A stretch of 64,000 nucleotides of DNA from Candidatus Rokuibacteriota bacterium (lineage in GTDB: Bacteria > Methylomirabilota > Methylomirabilia > Rokubacteriales > CSP1-6). The position numbers and the translations under genes are program-made. The first letter of the stretch is position 1. The number at the start of each line of letters is the position of its first letter. The notes beneath the pieces were generated by a model. The model searched no databases, was not told the origin of the DNA, and saw nothing but the letters and a program-made list of their open reading frames with translations. Positions 18,344 to 27,103 of the stretch are shown here, piece by piece. The DNA is taken from NCBI GenBank assembly GCA_030647435.1, contig JAUSJX010000155.1, positions 40,200 through 104,199 on the forward strand, in the 5' to 3' direction.

Positions 18344-19321
18344 ATGATCCAAGTCGACCGACTGACGAAGAGCTACGGGCCGGTGACGGCCGTCCACGAC
18401 GTGTCGTTCAACGTCGAGAAGGGGCAGATCGTCGGCTTCCTGGGTCCCAACGGGGCCGGCAAGTCCACGACGATGAAGATCCTGGCCTGCTTCATGGCGG
18501 CCAGCGGCGGCAGCGCCCGGGTCGCGGGTTTCGACGTCTTCACCCAGTCTCTCGAGGTGCGCCGGCGCATCGGCTACCTTCCGGAGAACTCCCCGCTCTA
18601 CACCGACCTGCCGGTGGCCGCGTATCTCGACTTCGTTGCCGAGGCCAAGGGCGTCCCGCGCGGGGTGCGCCGGTCCAAGGTCGCCGACGTGATGGACCGC
18701 TGCTCGATCACCGACATGCAGCACCGGCTCATCGGTAAGCTCTCCAAGGGATACCGGCAGCGGGTGGGGCTGGCGCAGGCGCTCTTAGGCGACCCGGAGG
18801 TGCTGATCCTCGACGAGCCCACCATCGGGCTCGACCCGCGCCAGATCGCCGAGATCCGCGCGCTGATCAAGTCGCTGGGCGGTCAGCACACGGTCATCCT
18901 CTCCACGCACATCCTGCCGGAAGTTTCCATGGTCTGCGACAGCATCATCATCATCAACCGCGGCCGAGTCGTGGCCAAGGGCACCCAGGCGGAGCTGGTG
19001 GAGCAGGTCTTCCCCGCGGCGCGTGTGGAGGTGGAGGTGGCCGGCCCCGGAGAGGCCATCGCTTCATCTCTAAAGACCCTGCCCGGCGTGACGTCGGTGG
19101 AAGGGGTCGGCGCCCGTGACGGCGCCTCCCGGTTCGTCGTCGAGTCGCCGCGCGGGCGCGACGTGCGCGGGGAGCTGGTGCGGCTCGTCGCGGGCCGCGG
19201 CTGGGAGCTTCTCGAGCTGCACCAGGTCGGGCTCTCCCTCGAGGAGGTCTTCATCCGCGTCGTGGCGGGCGAGGAGCACGCGCCGCAGATCCTGGAGTCG
19301 GTGGTGGAGGAGACGCAGTGA
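18344..19321 (+). CDS. ABC transporter ATP-binding protein (GldA-like)
   Basis: The protein has 325 residues: Walker A GPNGAGKSTT near residue 36, signature LSKGYRQRVGLAQAL near 128, Walker B VLILDEPTIGLDP near 152 and the H-loop in LSTHILPEV. A C-terminal extension of about 100 residues follows, as in GldA/NatA-type ATPases. It pairs with the overlapping permease gene (GTGA). A TATACT-like element lies upstream at about 18302-18310. Confidence 0.9.
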   Translation: MIQVDRLTKSYGPVTAVHDVSFNVEKGQIVGFLGPNGAGKSTTMKILACFMAASGGSARVAGFDVFTQSLEVRRRIGYLPENSPLYTDLPVAAYLDFVAEAKGVPRGVRRSKVADVMDRCSITDMQHRLIGKLSKGYRQRVGLAQALLGDPEVLILDEPTIGLDPRQIAEIRALIKSLGGQHTVILSTHILPEVSMVCDSIIIINRGRVVAKGTQAELVEQVFPAARVEVEVAGPGEAIASSLKTLPGVTSVEGVGARDGASRFVVESPRGRDVRGELVRLVAGRGWELLELHQVGLSLEEVFIRVVAGEEHAPQILESVVEETQ

Positions 19322-20088
19322 GGGGCTGGCTCCCGGTCTTCAAGAAAGAGATGCGCCTCTACTTCGGGTCGCCGGTTGCGTATGCCGTCGGGACCTTCTT
19401 CCTCTTCATTGCCGCCTTCTTCTTCGCGCCGAACTTCATCCAGTACGCGGACGTCTCGATGCGCGCGGCCATGCAGCCGCAGATGGGACAAAGCCTCAAC
19501 GCCACGGAGAGCATCCTGCGCCCGCTCACGTACAACATGGCCGTGGTGCTGCTCTTCTTCATCCCGATGCTGACCATGCGCCTGTTCGCGGAGGAGAAGC
19601 GCTCGGGTACCATGGAGCTCCTGCTGACCTACCCGCTGCGCGACGGCGAAATCCTCGCGGGCAAGTTCCTGGCCGCCCTGTCCCTCTACGCCTCCATACT
19701 CGCGCTGACGCTCTCGTACCCCATTACCGTCGCCTGGTTCACCCGGATCGAGTGGGGCGCCGTCCTGACCGGCTACCTCGGCCTCCTGCTCGTGGGCGCG
19801 GCCTTCCTGTCCATCGGGCTCTTCGTGTCGTCGACCACGGAGAACCAGATCGTGGCGGGCTTCGGCACCTTCGGCGCCCTCTTGACCCTCTGGCTGCTCG
19901 GCTGGTTCGCCGACTCGGCCCAGGGCACGCTCCGCACCGTGATCCAGCAGGCCGCCATCATCGAGCACATGGAGAGCTTCGCCAAGGGCGTCCTCGACAC
20001 GAAGGACCTCGTCTACTACCTCTCGGTGACCGCCTTCGCGCTCTTCCTTACGCTCCGCTCGCTCGAGTCGAAGCGGTGGCGGGGTTAG
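19318..20088 (+). CDS. ABC-2 type transporter permease (GldF-like)
   Basis: The 256-residue membrane protein starts at a GTG overlapping the ATPase stop. It has six hydrophobic segments; residues 8-35 carry KEMRLYFGSPVAYAVGTFFL, typical of GldF-like permeases, and MRLFAEEKRSGTMELLLTYP near residue 90 is the ABC-2 coupling motif. It should form the channel with the ATPase. The next gene encodes the usual GldG-like auxiliary protein. Confidence 0.88.
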   Translation: MRGWLPVFKKEMRLYFGSPVAYAVGTFFLFIAAFFFAPNFIQYADVSMRAAMQPQMGQSLNATESILRPLTYNMAVVLLFFIPMLTMRLFAEEKRSGTMELLLTYPLRDGEILAGKFLAALSLYASILALTLSYPITVAWFTRIEWGAVLTGYLGLLLVGAAFLSIGLFVSSTTENQIVAGFGTFGALLTLWLLGWFADSAQGTLRTVIQQAAIIEHMESFAKGVLDTKDLVYYLSVTAFALFLTLRSLESKRWRG

Positions 20089-20098
20089 GGTAGTCCCC

Positions 20099-21721
20099 AT
20101 GACGTTGCTCATGACGCTGCTCAAGCGCTGGGGGATGTGGGGCGCCGTGCTCTGCCTGCTGGGCGCCGGCGGGCTCGCGCTCTTTGCGTCGTGGATGACG
20201 CGGCTGCAGTGGGCGCTCGTGATCGCCGCCGCCGTTCTGTTCGTCGCGGCGGCCGCGCTCAACTGGCGCGAGGGCGCCTCGCTCCTCGGCCGCCGCGGGA
20301 TGCGCCACGGCGCAAGTGCGGCCTTGCTGGTGCTGATGGCCCTGGGCGTGGCGGTGCTCGCCAACGCCGTGTCGCTCCGCTACAACGCGCGCTGGGACCT
20401 GACCGAGAACAAGCGCCACAGCCTCTCGCCACAGACGGTCAAGCTGGTCCGGGGGCTCACCGCGCCGGTCGAGGTCATCAGCTTCTTCCGCTCCGACATG
20501 CCCGGCAAGCGCACGGCCGAGGACCTGCTCAAGCAGTACGCCCAGGCCTCCGGGGGCAAGTTCACCTACCGCATGGAGGACCCCGACCGCTCGCCGGGGC
20601 TCGCGCGGCGCTACGGCGTTGAAAGCTACGGCACGCTCGTGATGCAGAGCGGGGACAAGTCCGAGAAGGTGCTCGACGCCGATGAGGATCGGCTGACGAA
20701 TGCCGTCGTCAAGGTCACCCGCTCCGGCAAGCCCGTGATCTACGTCGTCAAGGGGCACGGGGAGCGCGATCTCTCGACCGCCGAGCGGGCGGGTCTCAGC
20801 CAGGCCAAGGAGCAGATGGAGAAGGCCAACTACACCGTCAAGGAGCTCGAGCTGGCGCGCCAGGCCAAGGTGCCGGCCGACGCGGCCGTCGTCATCGTCC
20901 CGGGGCCGAAGACCGATCTCCTGCCGCCCGAGCTCGCGGCTCTCGATGCGTACCTCGCGCAGGGCGGCCGTGTGCTCTTTATGGCCGACCCGCTCCAGGC
21001 CGACGGCCTCGTCAAGTACCTCGCCAAGTACGGCGTCGCGCTGGGGAACGACATCGTCGTTGAGCCGAGTCCCATCGGCCAGCTCTTCGGCGTCGGGCCC
21101 GAGGTGCCGATCGTCACGGGCTACGAGCAGCACCCGATCACCAAGGACATGGCCAACGTCATGACGGGCTTCCCGGTCACGCGCTCGGTCGCGCCGGCGA
21201 AGGAGGAGCGCCCGCTCGAGGGAATCAGGGCGACGGCGCTGGCCAAGACGAGCCGCGATTCTTGGGGCGAGACCGACCTGGCTGGGCTCAGGCGCGGGCA
21301 GCCCGCGCGCCGGGATCCGGCGGATACACCGGGGCCCGTGTCCGTGCTGACCGCCGTCACGATCGTGCCGGCGCCGGGCGCCAAGACCGAGCCCAAGGCC
21401 GAGCCCAAGGCCGAGCCCAAGACAAATGGTGACGCGGCCAAGAAGCCCGAGGGACGCCTGGTCGTCCTGGGCACCTCGACCTTCGCCGCGAACCAGGGGC
21501 TCGGCTTCCAGGGCAACCGCGATCTCTTCCTCAACATCGTTTCCTGGCTCGCCGGGCAGGAAGGCGAGATCGCCATCCGTCCGAAGGACACGCGCCAGAA
21601 CCCGATCTTCCTCACCAGCGCCCAGAGCCGGACCGTCCTGTGGCTCTCCATCGTCATTCTGCCGGGCGCCGTGATGGTGTGCGGGATCTGGTTGGTTGTC
21701 CGCCGCCGCCGCATCAACTAG
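20099..21721 (+). CDS. GldG-like ABC transporter auxiliary protein
   Basis: This 540-residue protein has three N-terminal membrane segments (about 15-105), a large periplasmic domain and a final membrane helix before a RRRRIN tail. RWDLTENKRHSLSPQTVKL near residue 97 is the conserved GldG/IFT52-like motif. Near residues 425-440 there is a short tandem of about four EPKAEPKA units, a low-complexity spacer. In Bacteroidetes GldAFG supports gliding; elsewhere the trio is widespread with no gliding, so export or envelope function is inferred. Confidence 0.85.
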   Translation: MTLLMTLLKRWGMWGAVLCLLGAGGLALFASWMTRLQWALVIAAAVLFVAAAALNWREGASLLGRRGMRHGASAALLVLMALGVAVLANAVSLRYNARWDLTENKRHSLSPQTVKLVRGLTAPVEVISFFRSDMPGKRTAEDLLKQYAQASGGKFTYRMEDPDRSPGLARRYGVESYGTLVMQSGDKSEKVLDADEDRLTNAVVKVTRSGKPVIYVVKGHGERDLSTAERAGLSQAKEQMEKANYTVKELELARQAKVPADAAVVIVPGPKTDLLPPELAALDAYLAQGGRVLFMADPLQADGLVKYLAKYGVALGNDIVVEPSPIGQLFGVGPEVPIVTGYEQHPITKDMANVMTGFPVTRSVAPAKEERPLEGIRATALAKTSRDSWGETDLAGLRRGQPARRDPADTPGPVSVLTAVTIVPAPGAKTEPKAEPKAEPKTNGDAAKKPEGRLVVLGTSTFAANQGLGFQGNRDLFLNIVSWLAGQEGEIAIRPKDTRQNPIFLTSAQSRTVLWLSIVILPGAVMVCGIWLVVRRRRIN

Positions 21722-21731
21722 CCGCCCAGCG

Positions 21732-23501
21732 ATGAGCTGGAAGACCCTGACCGTCCTCGCCGTTCTCGCCGCGGGCCTCGGCGGCTTCCTCGTCGTAGAC
21801 AGCTACTGGCTGACCCCGAAGCGCGAGAAGACGGCCGGCGTCAAAGGACGCCTGTGGACCATCGAGCCCAAGGACGTCCTAGGGCTGACCATCAAGCGCA
21901 AGGACGACACGATCAAGCTCAAGCGCGCGGGCGACGGATGGGAGATGCTGGAGCCGGTGAAGACGCGGGCCAACAGCGGCGCCGTCAACGAGATGGTGAC
22001 GGGGCTCGCGACCGTGAGGGTGGACCGGGAGATCGACGCCAACCCGTCCAAGCCGAGCGACTTCGGCCTCGAGCCGCCGGAGGCCCTGGTCACGCTCGAG
22101 GTCAAGGGCCAGGCCGCGCCGCTCACCCTCGCCGTGGGCGGCAAGAACCCGACGGGGGTCTGGGTCTACGCGCGCGAGGGAAGCAAGCCGGCCGTGGTCG
22201 CGATCGGCGACTCGGTCTCCCGCGATGTTACGCGCCCGGTCGCCGAATTCAGGGACAGGACCCTCTTCGCCTTCGACCGGCGGAACGTCAGCGCGGTCGA
22301 CCTCGACCTCGACGGGTCGAAAATGACGTTCGAAGCGGAGGAGGGGGGCAAGTGGCGCATCGCCAAGCCCGGCCCCTTCCGGGGCGACGCCGAGATGATC
22401 ACGGAAATGCTCGACAAGCTCGCGAGCGTCACGGCGAAGGAGTTTCTCGGTCCACAGAAGTCGCCGGCAGCCTACGGCCTCGACAAGCCCTCGCGGGTGA
22501 CGCTCTGGCTCGGCAAGGACAAGGACCGCACGTCCAAGACCCTCCTCCTGGGCAAGGTCGACGCCGCGAAGAAAGGCGTCTACGTCCAGCGCCAGGGCGA
22601 GCAGGAAGTGCTGTTGGCCCCCAGCGAGACCTGGGACAAGCTGCCGAAGACCGTCGCGGCGGCGCGCGACAAAGTGGTCTTCGCCTACGCCTACGACAAG
22701 GTCAACCGCGTCGAGATCGAGAGCGCGGCGGGGACCGTTAAGCTCGAGCGAGATGGCATCAACTGGAACATCACGGCGCCAGAGGCTCTCAAGGCCGACA
22801 GCGGCGCCGTCAATGGCCTGCTCTGGCGCATCCGCGACCTGCGCGCCTCGGGCTTCCTCGACGAGTCGCCGGCCGGCGTCGCGCGCTACCTGTCCAAGCC
22901 CGACGTGACGGTGAAGATCTGGGAGGAAGGCGCCAAGGAGCCCAAGATCCTGCTCCTGGGGCTGTCCAATGCGGTTAAGGTCGGCGAGCCGACGGGCGTG
23001 GCGGCGCCGAGCGCGAAGGGTCCGGTCTTCATGGTCGAGGCCAAGGACATCCGAGATTTTTCCAAGACGACGACGGACCTGCGCGACAAGAGCGTGGTCG
23101 CCTCCTTCGATATGAAGGAGGTCAAGCGCGTACGCCTTACGGTCGGCGACAAGCGCCTGCTGCTGGAGCGCCGCGGGGAGGACGAATGGCGGGTGCTCGA
23201 GCCGTCGAAGGGTCCGGCCAAGGAGATCAAGGTCACGGGCCTGCTCCTGACGCTGCGCGCCCTCAAGTGGAAGGAGATCGCCGCCGCGGACGGCGCCGAC
23301 GCGGCGCGGTTCGGACTGGACAAGCCCGAGGTCGAGATCGCCGTGCTCAAGGCGGACGGCAAAGAGATGGCGGGCCTGGCCATCGGACGGACCGACCCCA
23401 AGCTGAGCTACGTGCGGAGCAAGTCGTCGCCGGTCATCTACGCGGTCGACCCGAAGTTGCTGGAAGACATCCGCAAGGCGCCCTCCGAGATCCCCGGCTA
23501 G
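21732..23501 (+). CDS. DUF4340 domain-containing membrane-anchored protein
   Basis: The protein has 589 residues. I chose the ATG 11 bases after the GldG-like stop; a longer start would overlap that gene. One membrane anchor (residues 5-25) precedes a long periplasmic part built of DUF4340 repeats, with recurrent W-x-(I/L)-xxP and F-G-L-(D/E)-(K/P)-P motifs, for example DFGLEPPEALVTLEV and RFGLDKPEVEIAVL. DUF4340 proteins commonly follow GldG-like genes, and their role is unknown. It probably works with the ABC complex at the outer face of the inner membrane. Confidence 0.85.
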   Translation: MSWKTLTVLAVLAAGLGGFLVVDSYWLTPKREKTAGVKGRLWTIEPKDVLGLTIKRKDDTIKLKRAGDGWEMLEPVKTRANSGAVNEMVTGLATVRVDREIDANPSKPSDFGLEPPEALVTLEVKGQAAPLTLAVGGKNPTGVWVYAREGSKPAVVAIGDSVSRDVTRPVAEFRDRTLFAFDRRNVSAVDLDLDGSKMTFEAEEGGKWRIAKPGPFRGDAEMITEMLDKLASVTAKEFLGPQKSPAAYGLDKPSRVTLWLGKDKDRTSKTLLLGKVDAAKKGVYVQRQGEQEVLLAPSETWDKLPKTVAAARDKVVFAYAYDKVNRVEIESAAGTVKLERDGINWNITAPEALKADSGAVNGLLWRIRDLRASGFLDESPAGVARYLSKPDVTVKIWEEGAKEPKILLLGLSNAVKVGEPTGVAAPSAKGPVFMVEAKDIRDFSKTTTDLRDKSVVASFDMKEVKRVRLTVGDKRLLLERRGEDEWRVLEPSKGPAKEIKVTGLLLTLRALKWKEIAAADGADAARFGLDKPEVEIAVLKADGKEMAGLAIGRTDPKLSYVRSKSSPVIYAVDPKLLEDIRKAPSEIPG

Positions 23502-23516
23502 CCTTTCGACAGCGCC

Positions 23517-24194
23517 ATGACGTCTCCCTCCGCCGGCGTCTACCTCAGGCAGATGGAGCTGGGCCCGATGCAGAACTTCGTCTACCTCATCGGTGACCCG
23601 GAGACGCGGGACTGCGTCGCGGTGGATCCGGCCTGGGAGATCGACGCCATCCTGGAGCAGGTCAGGGCCGACGGGATGCATCTCACCGGCGCGCTCGTCA
23701 CCCACACGCACCAGGACCACGTCGGCGGCCACCTCTTCGGCCGCGACATCCCCGGGATCGAGGATCTCCTGGCCAAGGCCCCGGCCAAGGTCTACGTCCA
23801 CGCGGCCGAGCGCGAGTTCCTCCGCGGCTTCGGCTCGGACCTCGTCAAGGTGGGCGGCGGGGACACCCTCGACGTGGGGCGCATGAAGATCACGTTCGTC
23901 CACACGCCGGGGCATACGCCGGGCTCCCAGTGCTTCCTCGTGGACGGCCGCCTGATCTCGGGCGACACGCTCTTCATTCGCTCCTGCGGCCGCACCGACC
24001 TGCCCGGCAGCGACCCCAGGGAGATGTACACCTCGCTGACCCAGCGGCTGGGCGCTCTCCCGGACGACACGGTGGTCTTCCCCGGCCACAACTACGGCGG
24101 GACCGTCACCACGATCGGTGACGAGAAGCGCCACAATCCAATGATGCGCTTCCCCACGATGACCGAATTCCTGAGGGCGATGGGCCGCGGCTAG
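23517..24194 (+). CDS. MBL-fold metallo-hydrolase (glyoxalase II / persulfide dioxygenase-like)
   Basis: The 225-residue protein has the metallo-beta-lactamase metal motif THTHQDHVGG near residue 61, further ligands in HTPGHTPGSQ near 128 and GDTLF near 148, and FPGHNYGG near 187. These are the usual seven metal ligands. The layout is closest to hydroxyacylglutathione hydrolase-like proteins. It starts 15 bases after the DUF4340 gene. The substrate is not assignable. Confidence 0.85.
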   Translation: MTSPSAGVYLRQMELGPMQNFVYLIGDPETRDCVAVDPAWEIDAILEQVRADGMHLTGALVTHTHQDHVGGHLFGRDIPGIEDLLAKAPAKVYVHAAEREFLRGFGSDLVKVGGGDTLDVGRMKITFVHTPGHTPGSQCFLVDGRLISGDTLFIRSCGRTDLPGSDPREMYTSLTQRLGALPDDTVVFPGHNYGGTVTTIGDEKRHNPMMRFPTMTEFLRAMGRG

Positions 24195-24262
24195 ACTCAC
24201 GCGAGCGGCTCAAAGACCCACAGGCCGGCGAGAAGGGTTCAGATGCGAGGCGGCGCCCCGCT

Positions 24263-24376
24263 GTTCGAGTTGAGCGACGGCCTGTGCCGTCGCGAGACGA
24301 GGGCTGGGTTGATTCCGCACGCGAGGCGTACGATCGTCTCAGCCCTCGCCTCGGGGCTCCGCCCCTCAGCTCGAAC
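24263..24376. repeat. Palindromic repeat family B
   Basis: Two nested inverted arms are present: 24263-24274 (GTTCGAGTTGAG) pairs with 24365-24376, and 24294-24306 (GAGACGAGGGCTG) pairs with 24340-24352, each with one wobble position. The element fills most of the 259-base gap between two convergent genes and could act as a bidirectional terminator. No other copy is seen in the window. Confidence 0.65.
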
Positions 24377-24453
24377 GGCCACGAGCGTGCGGCCGAGGGC
24401 GCCCCAACAGTCTTCTTGCTAAATGGCGCAGATGGGCCCTTATCGGCGGCCTG

Positions 24454-25212
24454 CTAGACGGTGGTCGCGCCTCCGTCTACGTAGAGCACCTGGCCCGTGA
24501 TATAAGCCGGGCAGGTGGCGAAGAAGCGCACCGCCGCCGCCACGTCGTCCGGGTGCCCGAGCCTGCCCATCGGGATCTTCGCCCGCAGCCGCCGCTTCGA
24601 CTCGCGCGGGAAATCCTCGGGCAGGAGGACCGCGCCGGGTCCCACCGCGTTGACCTGGATCCGGGGCGCCAGCGCCGCCGCGAGCCCTCGCGTCAGCATC
24701 ACCACGCCCGCCTTGGAGATGGCGTAGGGGATATAGCCCGGCCACGCCCGCTCGGCGCCCACATCCGCCAGGTTGATGATGCGGCCCCCCCGACGACCCA
24801 TCGCGCGCGCGGCGGCCTGGGAGCAGAAGAAGGCGCCCTTGACGTTGACGGCGATGAACCGGTCGAAGTCGGCAGGGGTGACGGTGTCCCAGGGCGTGCG
24901 CCAGAAGACGCCCGCGTTGTTGACCAGCAGGTCGAGCCGCCCGAGCCGTCGGACGGTCTCTGCCACCAGCCGCCGCGCCTCCGCCGGCTTGGCCACGTCG
25001 GCGCGGATGCTCACCGCGCGGGCGCCCAGCGCGCCGATCGCGGCGGTCGTGGCGCGCGCTCCGGCAGCCGAGCGGTGAAAGTTGACCGCGACGTCGAAGC
25101 CCGCCCGGGCGAGCTCGAGCGCGATGGCGCGGCCGAGGCGGATCGCGCCGCCCGTTACGAGAGCGACCTTGCGGGCCGTTTTGTTGACTTGTTTAATTCC
25201 CTGTGGTGTCAT
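24454..25212 (-). CDS. SDR family oxidoreductase (pteridine-reductase/FabG-like)
   Basis: The 252-residue protein starts at MTPQGIKQ; a longer frame upstream only overlaps the divergent DUF502 gene. Dinucleotide motif VTGGAIRLGRAIA lies near residue 21, NNAGVF near 95, and the catalytic YAISK is near 162. The RLGRAIA variant is seen in pteridine reductase-like SDRs. The end GQVLYVDGGATTV is typical. Its start lies 9 bases from the DUF502 start on the other strand, so the two share a promoter region, and their start codons must lie in overlapping leader sequence. Confidence 0.88.
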   Translation of the reverse strand: MTPQGIKQVNKTARKVALVTGGAIRLGRAIALELARAGFDVAVNFHRSAAGARATTAAIGALGARAVSIRADVAKPAEARRLVAETVRRLGRLDLLVNNAGVFWRTPWDTVTPADFDRFIAVNVKGAFFCSQAAARAMGRRGGRIINLADVGAERAWPGYIPYAISKAGVVMLTRGLAAALAPRIQVNAVGPGAVLLPEDFPRESKRRLRAKIPMGRLGHPDDVAAAVRFFATCPAYITGQVLYVDGGATTV

Positions 25213-25221
25213 GAATTTATC

Positions 25222-25833
25222 ATGTCCGGCCCGCTTCGAAACTGGGTCAAGGTCCGCTTCATCACCGGTTTCTTCGTCACGGTCCCCGTCATCGCCAGCG
25301 CATGGCTCCTGTACGTGTTCTGGGATTTCATCGACACGTTTTTCTCCCCCGGCTACGAGCGGCTCTTCGGCCGGCGCATCCCCGGCCTGGGCTTCCTCAC
25401 CGCCGTGCTGTTCATCCTGTTCATGGGCACCATCGCCACCAACGTCGTGGGCCGCCGCATCCTCGCGCGCATCGAGCGCGTGTTCGCCCGCGTGCCGATC
25501 TTCCGCAGCATCTACCCGTCCATCAAGCAGCTGATCGAGTCCTTCTCGCCCGAGAAGCGCCAGTCCTTCAAAGCCGTCGTTCTCGCCGAGCACCCCCGCG
25601 AGGGCGAGTTCGTCTTCGGCTTCGTCACCTCCGAGGTCCTCGTGGAGACGCCCGGCCGCAAGCGAGAGATGGTGACCGTCTTCGTCCCGACCAACAACCT
25701 CTACCTGGGCGACGTCATCATGGTGCCGCGGCAGGACGTCATCTCCACCGGGCTCACGGTCGAGGAGGGCATTCGCATCATCCTCTCGGCCGGCACCGCC
25801 ACCCCCTCCCGGCTGCCGCGCGAGCGGCTCTGA
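25222..25833 (+). CDS. DUF502 family membrane protein
   Basis: The 203-residue protein has two membrane segments (about 10-32 and 51-72) and a cytoplasmic C-terminal domain. VKRFITGF-like KVRFITGFFVTVPVIAS at the start, FRSIYPSIKQLIESF near 95 and VFVPTNNLYLGDVIMVP near 155 match DUF502. The family has no assigned function. It is divergent from the SDR gene. Confidence 0.85.
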   Translation: MSGPLRNWVKVRFITGFFVTVPVIASAWLLYVFWDFIDTFFSPGYERLFGRRIPGLGFLTAVLFILFMGTIATNVVGRRILARIERVFARVPIFRSIYPSIKQLIESFSPEKRQSFKAVVLAEHPREGEFVFGFVTSEVLVETPGRKREMVTVFVPTNNLYLGDVIMVPRQDVISTGLTVEEGIRIILSAGTATPSRLPRERL

Positions 25834-25873
25834 TCACAGCCCCAGCGGGTCAGATCACAGCCCCCGCGGGTCA
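25832..25873. repeat. Tandem 21-bp repeat, two copies
   Basis: Two copies of a 21-bp unit (GATCACAGCCCC then A or C, then GCGGGTCA) sit end to end, with a partial third GATC after. The first begins in the last codon of the DUF502 gene. The tract fills the gap to the convergent hydrolase stop. It may be a slippage product; no function is apparent. Confidence 0.7.
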
Positions 25874-25876
25874 GAT

Positions 25877-26500
25877 CTAGGGCGCCCACGTCCGCAGCCA
25901 CCGTTCCACCGCCTCGCTCAGGGGGAACAGCTTGCCGAAGAAGAAGTGCTCAGCGCCCTCGATGATCTCCGCCCTGGTGCCGAGCCGCATCCCCAGCCGC
26001 TCGAGCGCCTCCGCGGGGCAGTACTGGTCTCGGCTACCCGACACGAGCAGCGTATGCGAGGGCGCGTGGCCGAGGAAGTCCAGAGCGTACATCCCGAGGG
26101 GGGGCGCCAGCAGGGCCAGCGCGGGCAGGGCAGGCATGGCCGCCGCGACACGCGCCGCTACCCAGGCGCCGAAGGAGTAACCCGCGAGGCCTATCGGGCT
26201 CTTCGCGGGCAGCCGCCCGGCCAGCGCCGCGAGCGCCGCGGCCACGTCGTCCTGCTCGCCCTCGCCGCCTGCATGGACGCCGCCCGATGCTCCCACTCCG
26301 CGAAAATTGAAGCGGAGGGTCGCCATGCCCACGCCTTGGGCAACTTCGGCGACCCGGACCACCACGGGATTGTCCATGTCACCCCCGTAGAGGGGGTGGG
26401 GGTGGCAGATCACCAGGCCGGCCTTGGGGCTCTCCGGTACGGCTAAGAGGGCCTCCAGCCGCAGACCGCCCCGGACGTCAAGCGCTACAGGCGTTTCCAC
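25877..26500 (-). CDS. Alpha/beta hydrolase
   Basis: This 207-residue protein has the short alpha/beta hydrolase form: HPHPLYGGDMDNPVV near residue 34, RFNFRGVGASGG near 63, the nucleophile elbow GYSFGA near 106, acid in SGSRDQYCP near 155 and His in EGAEHFFFG near 183. These make a full Ser-Asp-His triad. Similar proteins are annotated as dienelactone-hydrolase-like esterases. No operon partner is evident. Confidence 0.85.
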   Translation of the reverse strand: METPVALDVRGGLRLEALLAVPESPKAGLVICHPHPLYGGDMDNPVVVRVAEVAQGVGMATLRFNFRGVGASGGVHAGGEGEQDDVAAALAALAGRLPAKSPIGLAGYSFGAWVAARVAAAMPALPALALLAPPLGMYALDFLGHAPSHTLLVSGSRDQYCPAEALERLGMRLGTRAEIIEGAEHFFFGKLFPLSEAVERWLRTWAP

Positions 26501-26576
26501 CTCACGACCTTAGGGTGGTGGGGGCAAATATTCAAGGGTGGATAGCCGTCCAAGGCGTGGAGGTATACTGCCGACT

Positions 26577-27098
26577 ATGGGGAGTATGAGCTGTGCTTGG
26601 GTACGTCCCCGCCTCGAGCGGCACATTGATGGTGCCCTGGGGGTCCGTGCCGGGCGCTTCGTGGCGGGTCACCTTGAACGCTGCGCCGGTTGCCGGGCCG
26701 CCTCGGAAGACCTGGCTCGGCTGAAGGCCTTCGTGCGACAGGCGAGCCCCCAGGTGGTCGAGCCGGACTGGTCGGGCTTCTGGGCCACCGTGCGGGCGCG
26801 CCTCATGAGCGAAGAGCCCCGTCCGGTGCGCGAATCGTGGTGGTTCCCCTTCTGGAAGCCTGTCTGGGGGCATCCGCGGCTGGCATTCGGCGCGGTGCTC
26901 CTGGCGGTCCTCGTCACCGCGTTTACCTTCTGGCCCGCCGACGACACCGCGTATGCCTCGCCGGTGCGCGTGCAGGACGTCTCGGCCGACGACCCGGACC
27001 GGAGCGTGATGGTCTACTCGAGTCACGCCCACGGCGTCACCGTCATCTGGGTCTTCGGCTCCAACGACACCTATGACCCGGAAGGCGACGCGCCCTGA
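26577..27098 (+). CDS. Zinc-finger anti-sigma-like membrane protein
   Basis: This 173-residue protein has an N-terminal zinc-finger region with HLERCAGCRAA near residue 38, the HxxxCxxC part of the anti-sigma zinc finger. One membrane segment lies at about 100-120 and a small periplasmic domain follows. No sigma factor gene lies next to it, so it is an orphan. The start could be the ATG at 26577 or the one at 26586. A TATACT element precedes the start by about 10 bases. Confidence 0.7.
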   Translation: MGSMSCAWVRPRLERHIDGALGVRAGRFVAGHLERCAGCRAASEDLARLKAFVRQASPQVVEPDWSGFWATVRARLMSEEPRPVRESWWFPFWKPVWGHPRLAFGAVLLAVLVTAFTFWPADDTAYASPVRVQDVSADDPDRSVMVYSSHAHGVTVIWVFGSNDTYDPEGDAP

Positions 27099-27103
27099 AG
27101 GAT

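Noticed and set aside
21879..24200. 773-codon minus-strand frame
   Set aside because: It is antisense to the DUF4340 and metallo-hydrolase genes, which have recognisable domains; high GC keeps the opposite frame open.
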